Assembly: GCA_016214145.1 (NCBI GenBank)
Contig: JACRPA010000009.1
Location: 62,001-126,000, forward strand
Direction: 5' to 3'
Length of the DNA stretch: 64,000 bases
Source: Rhodocyclales bacterium
Lineage (GTDB): Bacteria; Pseudomonadota; Gammaproteobacteria; Burkholderiales; Rhodocyclaceae
Positions within the stretch are counted from its first letter, which is position 1; each line of letters begins with the position of its first letter. The position numbers were made by a program, and so were the translations under genes. The notes under the pieces are model-generated. The model saw nothing but the letters and a program-made list of their open reading frames with translations, did not search any database and had not been told where the DNA came from. Shown piece after piece: positions 57,897-64,000 of the stretch.

Positions 57897-60017
57897 TCAT
57901 CGCTGCGGCAGCAGGCAGAAGGCGCCTTCGATGCCCTGCGAGGCGATCTCGGCGCTGATCGCCTCCAGCGCCCGGTCCGCGGTGATGTGGAAGTTCCGCT
58001 CGCCGATCGCCTCGAACAGTCCGGTGGCGCGCATCACGTCGAGGACCTGCTTCTTCAGGCCGGAGAACAGCATGTTCACGCCGTTGCTGCGCAGCCGCTC
58101 GACGAGGTGGCGCACGACCTCCTCGCCGGAGGCGTCGAGTTCGTTGATGCCCTCGCCCACCACCAGCAGCCAGCGCGCCCTCGGGTTGGCGGCGACGGCC
58201 TCGAGGATGGCGTCCTCGAAATAGGCGACGTTGGCGAAATACAGCCGGCCGTCGAAGCGCACCGCCGTGACGATCTCGGAGGCCGGCAGGTTGTGCAATT
58301 TCGCGTCGCGCAGCGTGCCGTCCGCATGGCGGCCGAGGATGGCGACGCGCGGATTCATGGTGCGCAGCAGGTAGAGCAGGATGGCCAGGCCGGCGCCCGC
58401 CAGGATGCCGTTGTCCAGGTGGGGCGCCGCGGCCAGCGTGACGACGAAGGTGACGACGGCGGCGATGCCGTCGTGGCGGCTGGCCTGCCAGGCATGCTTG
58501 ATGGCCGGGAAATTCACCAGGCCGATCACCGCCATGATGATCACCGCCGCCAGCACCGCCTGCGGCAGATGGTAGAGCAGCGGCGTCAGGAACAGCAGGG
58601 TCAGCAGCACGAGGAGGCCGGTGAACACCGAGGACATCCCGGTGATTGCGCCGGCATTGATGTTCACGGCGGAGCGCGAGAAGGAACCCGACACGGGGAA
58701 AGCCTGGCTCAGCGCGCCGACGACGTTGCCCAGGCCCTGGCCGAGCAGCTCCTGGTTCGGGTCGATCTTCTGCTTGGTCCGCGCCGCGATGGCCTTGGCG
58801 ATGGAGATCGCCTCCATGAAGCCGACCAGCGAAATGACGATGGTGGCCGAGAGCAGGCTGCCGATCATCTCCCAGGTGATTTTCGGCAGGCCGAGGGTGG
58901 GCAGCCCCTCGGGCACCTTGCCCACGACCTCGCCGCCGCCGACCAGCCTGAACTCGTCCTTGCCGGCGCGGGCGATGCGCCAGCGGCGGCCGTCGGACTG
59001 TTCGCCCTGCGGCACCCTGCCCTCCGCGTACAGCCGGTCGGGCTGCCCGTCGGCGCCGGGCACGCGCTCGAAGACGATGCTGCGGATGGCGCGGTTGCGT
59101 CCGCGGTTCTCGTTCTCGCGGTCCTGCAGCTGCAGCCTGAGCAGTTCCAGCTCGTAGTTCAGCGTCGCCGCCTCATGGCCCAGCTCGCCATGCTCCTTCT
59201 GCAGCTTTTTCAATTCCGCCGATTTGGTTCCGATCTGGCCGTTCAGCTCGTCGATGCGCAGCGCGGTGCGCGCATGCTCGGTGAGCAGCGTGCGGGCCTC
59301 GGCATCGACGACGTTGTCGATCCGTCCCGTGGCATTGCGCTCGAAGCCGATCGACCAGCTGACGGTGGTGGTGATGGCCACCGCGATCAGCACGCCCGGC
59401 ATCTTCGGCGCCCACTTGCGCAATGCCCAGATGATGGCGATGGCGGCGGCGCCCATGGCCAGGGTCGGCAGGTGCGTGTCGCCGGCCTGCCGCACCACCC
59501 CCCAGATGTCCTGGACGAAGTGCTCGGAGCGGCCCATCGGCACACCGATCAGCTTGTTGATCTGCGACAGGCCGATGATGATCGCCGCCGCATTGGTGAA
59601 GCCGACGATGACCGGGTGCGAAAGGAAGTTCACCACCACGCCGAGCTTGAAGGCGCCGAGGGCCAGCTGGAAGAGGCCGACCATCAGCGCCAGCATGATC
59701 GCCAGCGCGATGAACTGGGCGGAACCCGGCGCGGCGAGGGGGGCGAGCGTCGAGGCCGTCAGCAGGGACACCACGGCCACCGGCCCGGTGCCGAGCTGGT
59801 TGGAGGAACCCCACAGGGCCGCCACCATCACCGGCAGGAAGGCGGCATAGAGGCCGTAATAGGGCGGCATGCCGGCCAGCTGGGCGTAGGCCATCGACTG
59901 CGGCACCAGCACCAGGGCCACGGTGAGGCCGGCGAGGAAATCCGCCCGCAGCGTCGCGCCCGAATAGGGCAGCCAGCGCAGGAAAGGCAGCAGTCGCTTC
60001 AGTAGAGGATTGTTCAT
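57897..60017 (-). CDS. SulP-family anion transporter with coiled-coil insert and STAS domain
   Basis: 706 residues, more than 100 longer than the SulP protein at 28913. N-terminal family signature FLAGLTVALVLVPQSMAYAQLAGMPPYYGLYAAFLP, about 11 helices, C-terminal STAS (about 570-690). Between ITTTVSWSIGFE (about 225) and GKVPEGLPTLGLPKI (about 366) there are about 137 extra residues. They contain a heptad-like coiled coil (ELNGQIGTKSAELKKLQKEH ... LNYELELLRLQLQDRE) followed by a small basic beta-rich part. In ordinary SulP carriers this loop is about 10 residues. Not adjacent in transcription unit to the complex before it for certain, but same strand, 68 bases upstream of it. Confidence 0.9.
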   Translation of the reverse strand: MNNPLLKRLLPFLRWLPYSGATLRADFLAGLTVALVLVPQSMAYAQLAGMPPYYGLYAAFLPVMVAALWGSSNQLGTGPVAVVSLLTASTLAPLAAPGSAQFIALAIMLALMVGLFQLALGAFKLGVVVNFLSHPVIVGFTNAAAIIIGLSQINKLIGVPMGRSEHFVQDIWGVVRQAGDTHLPTLAMGAAAIAIIWALRKWAPKMPGVLIAVAITTTVSWSIGFERNATGRIDNVVDAEARTLLTEHARTALRIDELNGQIGTKSAELKKLQKEHGELGHEAATLNYELELLRLQLQDRENENRGRNRAIRSIVFERVPGADGQPDRLYAEGRVPQGEQSDGRRWRIARAGKDEFRLVGGGEVVGKVPEGLPTLGLPKITWEMIGSLLSATIVISLVGFMEAISIAKAIAARTKQKIDPNQELLGQGLGNVVGALSQAFPVSGSFSRSAVNINAGAITGMSSVFTGLLVLLTLLFLTPLLYHLPQAVLAAVIIMAVIGLVNFPAIKHAWQASRHDGIAAVVTFVVTLAAAPHLDNGILAGAGLAILLYLLRTMNPRVAILGRHADGTLRDAKLHNLPASEIVTAVRFDGRLYFANVAYFEDAILEAVAANPRARWLLVVGEGINELDASGEEVVRHLVERLRSNGVNMLFSGLKKQVLDVMRATGLFEAIGERNFHITADRALEAISAEIASQGIEGAFCLLPQR

Positions 60018-60122
60018 GGGGAGAGGCGATATATTAACTTCACCCTTGTGCTGGCGTGGGCATAATATGTTTATTAGCGAATCAGGGTGCTATATTCGCC
60101 GCTCGCAACCCCGGACCGGAAC

Positions 60123-60677
60123 ATGGGACACCGCCTCTCCAAGATCTACACCCGCACCGGCGACGCCGGCACGACCGGCCTGGCCGACGGCTCGCGCGTG
60201 GCCAAGGACAGCCCGCGCATCGCCGCGCTGGGCGACCTGGACGAGCTGAATTCGGTCATCGGCCTGCTGCTGACGGAGGAGTTGCCCGAGGACATCCGCG
60301 CCCTGCTCACCGGCATCCAGCACGACCTGTTCGACCTCGGCGGCGAGATGGCGATTCCCGGCTCGGCGCTGCTCAATGAAAAGGGCATCGGCGAACTGGA
60401 AGCGGCCATCGACCATTACAACGCCGCGCTCGGTCCGCTCAAGGAGTTCATCCTGCCCGGCGGCGCGCGCCCGGCGGCGCTGGCGCATCTCGCCCGCGCG
60501 GTGTGCCGTCGCGCGGAGCGTCAACTCGTCGCCGTCGCCGGCGCGGAAGCCATCAGCGAAGCCGGCCGCAAGTATGTCAACCGGCTGTCCGACCTGCTCT
60601 TCGTGCTGGGGAGAAGCCTGAACCGCATCGCCGGCCGCGGCGACGTGCTCTGGCGGAAGGACCGCAAGCGGGGCTGA
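60123..60677 (+). CDS. Cob(I)alamin adenosyltransferase (PduO type)
   Basis: 184 residues. Converts cob(I)alamin to adenosylcobalamin using ATP. PduO-type motifs: KIYTRTGDAGTTGLADGSRV (nucleotide binding, about 6-25), GDLDELNSVIGLL, ILPGGARPAALAHLARAVCRRAER and YVNRLSDLLFVLGR. ATG 60123 is ten bases after an A+T-rich leader with no clear riboswitch. Divergent from the SulP gene. Confidence 0.95.
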   Translation: MGHRLSKIYTRTGDAGTTGLADGSRVAKDSPRIAALGDLDELNSVIGLLLTEELPEDIRALLTGIQHDLFDLGGEMAIPGSALLNEKGIGELEAAIDHYNAALGPLKEFILPGGARPAALAHLARAVCRRAERQLVAVAGAEAISEAGRKYVNRLSDLLFVLGRSLNRIAGRGDVLWRKDRKRG

Positions 60678-60685
60678 CCCGCGTT

Positions 60686-61228
60686 CTAGATATCCTCGCC
60701 GGCGCCGAGCCCGCGCACCAGCTTGCCGCTGGCGGAGCGCAGGCGCTGCGAGAGCAGCAGCACCAGCTCCATGAGGATCTTGATGCCGAGGCGCGGATCG
60801 AAGGCGATGATGCGGCTGAGGCTGCCGCGGTCGAGCACGGCGAAGTGGGTCTCATCCAGGGCGACGCAGGAGGCGAAACGCGGCTCGCCGTCGATCATGG
60901 ACATCTCGCCCAGCGTCTTGCCCGGTCCGGCCAGGCCGATGCGCTTGGGCACGCCGGTCGGGTCGTTCTTGACGATCTCGCACAGGCCGTCCAGAACGAT
61001 GAGCATGAAATCGCCCTGGTCCCCTTCGCGGATGATGACCGCGCCGGCCGGCGCGCGGTAGCAGACCAGATCCCGCGCCAGGGCGGAGATCTCCTCCGTC
61101 TCGAAATCCTCGAACAGCTGGATGTGCTGGATGATCTCCCTGATGCGGCCGACGAAGGGCGTCGCGCTGCCGAGGTGCTCCAGTCCGGGAAAGGGGTCTC
61201 GCATGCCGCCCTGCCCCGCCGCGCTCAT
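60686..61228 (-). CDS. Cyclic-nucleotide-binding-domain protein
   Basis: 180 residues. One cNMP-binding domain (about 40-160: FEDFETEEISALARDLVCYRAPAGAVIIREGDQGDFMLIVLDGLCEIV ... GKTLGEMSMIDGEPRFASCVALDE), with the phosphate-binding GE(M/L)...R.A.. signature as GEMSMIDGEPRFAS. No HTH follows, so it is not a Crp-type transcription factor. ATG 61228 overlaps the aroG stop by four bases. Coupling to DAHP synthase is odd; a signalling or targeting role is possible. Confidence 0.85.
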   Translation of the reverse strand: MSAAGQGGMRDPFPGLEHLGSATPFVGRIREIIQHIQLFEDFETEEISALARDLVCYRAPAGAVIIREGDQGDFMLIVLDGLCEIVKNDPTGVPKRIGLAGPGKTLGEMSMIDGEPRFASCVALDETHFAVLDRGSLSRIIAFDPRLGIKILMELVLLLSQRLRSASGKLVRGLGAGEDI

Positions 61229-62370
61229 TCCCTGCCGAGCAGCGCGACGCGGCGCTCGCGCACTGCCTGGGCGAGAAGGTCGAGCGCCGCGACGGAATCC
61301 TCCCAGCCGAGGCAGGCGTCGGTGATGCTCTTGCCGTACTCGAGCGGCTTGCCCGGCACCAGGTCCTGGCGGCCCTCCTTGAGGTGGGATTCCACCATGA
61401 CGCCGAAGACGCGGTCCTCGCCCGCCGCCAGCTGGCCGGCGATGTCGCGCGCGGCTTCCATCTGTCGCCTGAAGTCCTTGCGGCTGTTGCCATGCGAGAA
61501 ATCGACCATGACGCGCGCGGCGAGGCCGGCGGCGCCCAGTTCCTTGCACGCCTTGTCCACGCTGGCCGCGTCGAAGTTCGGCTCCCTGCCGCCGCGCAGG
61601 ATGACGTGGCAGTCCTCGTTGCCGTTGGTGGAGACGATGGCCGAGTGGCCGGACTTGGTCACCGAGAGGAAATGGTGCGGGTGCTGCGAGGTGCGGATGG
61701 CATCCACCGCGATCCTGATGTTGCCGTCGGTGCCATTCTTGAAGCCCATCGGGCAGGACATGCCGGAGGCCAGCTCGCGGTGCACCTGCGATTCGGTGGT
61801 GCGCGCGCCGATGGCGCCCCAGCTCACCAGGTCGGCGAGGTACTGCGGCGTGATCATGTCGAGGAACTCGGTCGCCGCCGGCAGGCCCATCTCGTTGAGC
61901 TCGACCAGCAGGTGGCGGGCGATGCGCAGGCCCTCGTTGATCTTGAAGCTGCCGTCCATGCGCGGATCGTTGATGAGGCCCTTCCAGCCCACGGTGGTGC
62001 GCGGCTTCTCGAAATAGACGCGCATCACCACCAGGAGGTCCTCGGCGAGACGGTCGGCCTCGGCCTTCAGGCGGCTGGCGTAATCGACGGCGGCATCGAA
62101 ATCATGCACCGAGCAGGGGCCGATGATCACCAGCAGGCGGTCGTCGGCGCCGTGCAGGATGCGATGGATGGCCTGGCGCGCGCCAAAGGTCGTTTCCACC
62201 GCCTTCGGCGTCGGCGGGAACTCGCGCAACAGGTGCGAGGGCGGCGCCACTTCGATGATGTCGCGGATGCGCACGTCGTCGGTGACGGCGCGCGGATAGG
62301 CCAGGCCGCCCTTGGGACCGGGGGAGACGGAGGCGATGTTCGGCTTGTTCGACTTGATCGGGGCGTTCAT
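61225..62370 (-). CDS. aroG: DAHP synthase, class I (3-deoxy-7-phosphoheptulonate synthase)
   Basis: 381 residues. Catalyses the first step of aromatic amino acid synthesis, joining phosphoenolpyruvate and erythrose-4-phosphate. Class I markers: VIIGPCSVHDFDAAVDYA, MRVYFEKPRTTVGWKGLINDP, GARTTESQVHRELASGMSCPMGFKNGTDG, VMVDFSHGNSRKDF and SITDACLGWEDS. Feedback type (Phe, Tyr or Trp) cannot be told by eye. Start ATG 62370. Upstream gap 62371-62701 holds a 269-bp repeat element and little else. Confidence 0.95.
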   Translation of the reverse strand: MNAPIKSNKPNIASVSPGPKGGLAYPRAVTDDVRIRDIIEVAPPSHLLREFPPTPKAVETTFGARQAIHRILHGADDRLLVIIGPCSVHDFDAAVDYASRLKAEADRLAEDLLVVMRVYFEKPRTTVGWKGLINDPRMDGSFKINEGLRIARHLLVELNEMGLPAATEFLDMITPQYLADLVSWGAIGARTTESQVHRELASGMSCPMGFKNGTDGNIRIAVDAIRTSQHPHHFLSVTKSGHSAIVSTNGNEDCHVILRGGREPNFDAASVDKACKELGAAGLAARVMVDFSHGNSRKDFRRQMEAARDIAGQLAAGEDRVFGVMVESHLKEGRQDLVPGKPLEYGKSITDACLGWEDSVAALDLLAQAVRERRVALLGRE

Positions 62371-62428
62371 GGGCGTTGCGCTGCACGGCTCAAAGCGCCA
62401 TTCTAGCAGCTAGCCAGTTCATGTCCCC

Positions 62429-62697
62429 AGGGCCTGTTCACATTCATTCTGTCGGTGCGAATGGGTCTTTCCGGGCACAGGGCAAGGCGCGGTGGCGAAG
62501 ACAGTGGTCATTCCACGGCGAGCCGCCGCAACGCGGCCATGCGCCCGGAAAGACCCGTTCCCTTCGGGTTGCGGCCAAAAGCGCCGGCTGCGTCGTTGCG
62601 CGCCTTGTCAAGGGAATGGCCATTGACTGCGTCGCGCGCCTAGCCGTCGACGCTTTTGGCCACAACGCATCCGACAGAATGAATGTGAACAGGCCCT
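62429..62697. mobile_element. 269-bp palindromic element with AGGGCCTGTTC termini (MITE-like)
   Basis: Terminal inverted repeats of 27 bases (AGGGCCTGTTCACATTCATT.../complement) bound a G+C-rich interior that itself contains inverted sub-repeats, such as GGGTCTTTCCGGGC / GCCCGGAAAGACCC and TTGCGGCCAAAAGCG / CGCTTTTGGCCACAA. No coding capacity. The right end is four bases before the ATPase start. Target-site duplication not obvious. Shares its ends with the hairpin at 23261-23310. Confidence 0.65.
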
Positions 62698-62701
62698 AGC
62701 C

Positions 62702-64000
62702 ATGCGCATTGCCAGCCTCGACGCGGATGAAGCGCTCGCCAGCCTGAACAGCTCGGCCGCCGGCCTCGGCGCTGCCGAGGCGGCGCGGCGACTGGCCGAA
62801 TTCGGCCCGAACCACGTCGAGGAAGTCGGCCGCGAAAACCTGCTGCTGCGGTTCGCCCGCGAGTTCACTCACTTCTTCGCCCTCATCCTGTGGCTCGGCG
62901 CCGCGCTGGCCTTCCTCGCCGAGCATTTCGATCCGGGCCAGGGCATGGCGCGGCTGGGCGTCGCCATCGTCGGCGTCATCCTCATCAACGGCATCTTCTC
63001 CTTCTGGCAGGAATACAAGGCCGAGCAGGCGGTGGCGGCGCTGCGCCGGCTGCTGCCGCAGACGGTGCAGGCCTTTCGCGCGGGCGAAGTCGTGCGCATC
63101 CCCGCCACCGGGCTGGTGCCGGGCGACATCGTCCTGCTGGAGGAAGGCGACCGGGTTCCCGCCGACTGCCGTCTGATCGAAGCCTTCGGCCTGCGCGTCA
63201 ACAACGCGACCGTCACCGGCGAGTCGCTGCCCAAGGCACGCGACGCAAAAGTCAGTCCCGAGGACACGGCGATGCTGGCGAAAAACCTGCTTCTGGCCGG
63301 CACCTCGGTGGTGTCCGGCCAGGCGCGCGCCGTGGTCTACGCCACCGGCATGCACACCGAGTTCGGCCGCATCGCCCACCTGACGCAGACGGCGGGAGAG
63401 GCCATTTCGCCCCTGCAAAGGGAGATCGCGCGGCTGTCGCGCATCGTCGCCTTTCTCGCCAGCGGGATCGGCGTGGTCTTCTTCCTCATCGGCCAGGCCC
63501 TCGGCCTGCCCTTCTGGGAGAACTTCCTCTTCGCCATCGGCATCATCGTCGCCAACGTGCCGGAAGGACTGCTGCCGACGGTCACGCTGTCGCTGGCCAT
63601 GGCGACGCAGCGCATGGCGAAGCGCAACGCCCTGGTGCGCCACCTGCCGGCGGTGGAGGCGCTCGGCTCGACCACGGTGATCCTCTCCGACAAGACCGGC
63701 ACGCTGACGCAGAACCGCATGTCGGTAAGACGCCTGTGGCTCGGCGGCGGCCTCTTTTCCCCCGATGACCTCGCGGCGCAGGCGCGCCTGGCGGAGGACA
63801 ACCGCCCGCTGTTCGTCAATGCCGCGCTTTGCCACAACCTGAAGTCGGTCGAGCGCGGCGGCGGGCACGAGTGGGCCGGCGACCCGATGGAGCTCGCCCT
63901 GGCGGAAATGGGGCGGAAGACGGCGGGCGCGCTGCCGGATCATGCCCGGCTCGACGAAATCCCCTTCGACACCGACCGCAAGCGCATGTCGGTGCTGTGC
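62702..64000 (+). CDS. P-type cation-transporting ATPase (P2 type, partial)
   Basis: First 433 residues; the gene runs past the end of the window. N-terminal cation ATPase domain (SSAAGLGAAEAARRLAEFGPNHV), helix pair, actuator domain with the TGES motif (NNATVTGESLPKAR), the membrane motif IIVANVPEGLLPTVTLSLAMATQRMAKR (PEGL of Ca2+/Na+,K+-type pumps), and the phosphorylation site SDKTGTLTQNRM. Ion not predictable: Ca2+, Na+/K+-like or H+. An exact copy of the 24-bp motif is at 63248-63271, read KVSPEDTA just after TGES. The start is immediately after the MITE-like element, so its promoter may be inside it. Confidence 0.92.
   Translation, partial: MRIASLDADEALASLNSSAAGLGAAEAARRLAEFGPNHVEEVGRENLLLRFAREFTHFFALILWLGAALAFLAEHFDPGQGMARLGVAIVGVILINGIFSFWQEYKAEQAVAALRRLLPQTVQAFRAGEVVRIPATGLVPGDIVLLEEGDRVPADCRLIEAFGLRVNNATVTGESLPKARDAKVSPEDTAMLAKNLLLAGTSVVSGQARAVVYATGMHTEFGRIAHLTQTAGEAISPLQREIARLSRIVAFLASGIGVVFFLIGQALGLPFWENFLFAIGIIVANVPEGLLPTVTLSLAMATQRMAKRNALVRHLPAVEALGSTTVILSDKTGTLTQNRMSVRRLWLGGGLFSPDDLAAQARLAEDNRPLFVNAALCHNLKSVERGGGHEWAGDPMELALAEMGRKTAGALPDHARLDEIPFDTDRKRMSVLC
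63248..63271 (+). repeat. 24-bp bipartite motif, exact copy (within P-type ATPase)
   Basis: AAAGTCAGTC-CCGAGGAC-ACGGCG, read KVSPEDTA in the actuator domain. Confidence 0.8.

Noticed and set aside
60018-60122. Cobalamin riboswitch before the adenosyltransferase
   Set aside because: The leader is only about 100 bases, shared with a divergent gene, and I see no B12-box-like sequence.
62429-62697. Insertion sequence
   Set aside because: No transposase reading frame; only inverted ends, so at most a non-autonomous element.

Overview
This window looks like chromosomal DNA of a betaproteobacterium. The reasons are high G+C (by eye about two thirds), betaproteobacterial-type gene sets (glcDEF glycolate oxidase, ChrBA, octaheme cytochrome, hydrogenase-4-like membrane complex, several SulP carriers) and many intergenic palindromic repeats of the kind seen in Rhodocyclales and Nitrosomonadales relatives. 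The order is a guess. I see no rRNA, tRNA, CRISPR array, phage gene or transposase.

Layout. 1-6.1 kb: 3' end of a MaoC-like gene, an acyl-CoA synthetase and glycolate oxidase glcD-glcE-glcF, all three on the minus strand. 6.3-18.8 kb: a dense signalling island. It has four histidine kinases, two single-domain receivers, an HD-GYP c-di-GMP phosphodiesterase-type regulator, a DUF559 protein, and a ParD antitoxin beside a truncated ParE. Part of the island is a duplicated module (kinase-receiver-receiver followed by a lone receiver). 18.9-25.5 kb: a membrane-anchored hypothetical, an AAA/DUF4143 ATPase, glycerate 2-kinase, two small paralogous proteins, and a metallophosphoesterase overlapping a Ser/Thr kinase-Usp fusion. 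25.8-30.7 kb: a YeiH-type transporter operon and a SulP carrier. 30.7-35.6 kb: MFS carrier, chromate resistance chrB-chrA plus a second ChrB-C protein, an XRE regulator and a decayed nucleotidyltransferase. 35.7-50.3 kb: respiratory genes. A kinase and sigma-54 activator sit upstream of a clear -24/-12 promoter driving an ethylbenzene-dehydrogenase-type cytochrome and a NapC/NirT tetraheme protein. Then come a NarX-like kinase, TauE exporter, cytochrome b with an octaheme tetrathionate-reductase-type cytochrome, a cytochrome c, a YeeE/YedE transporter, and a solute-binding protein coupled to a kinase. 50.3-57.8 kb: a six-gene complex resembling membrane-bound group 4 hydrogenase but with all four Ni-Fe cysteines replaced (Ehr-like). 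57.9-64 kb: a SulP carrier with a large coiled-coil insert, a cobalamin adenosyltransferase, a cNMP-binding protein coupled to DAHP synthase, and the 5' part of a P-type cation ATPase.

Two kinds of repeated DNA stand out. First, a 24-bp bipartite motif, AAAGTCAGTC-N8-ACGGCG, occurs at least 13 times on both strands, in different reading frames and between genes, always with an 8-nt spacer. I know of no description of it. Second, a C+T-rich palindromic repeat present at 12 loci, all between 4.1 and 27.6 kb, lies in frame inside several proteins (GlcE, three histidine kinases, a receiver and the DUF559 protein), including the ATP-binding domain of one kinase.

Together the genes suggest a metabolically flexible respirer handling glycolate, sulfur oxyanions and chromate, with heavy two-component control. 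All functions are inferred from family resemblance read by eye.
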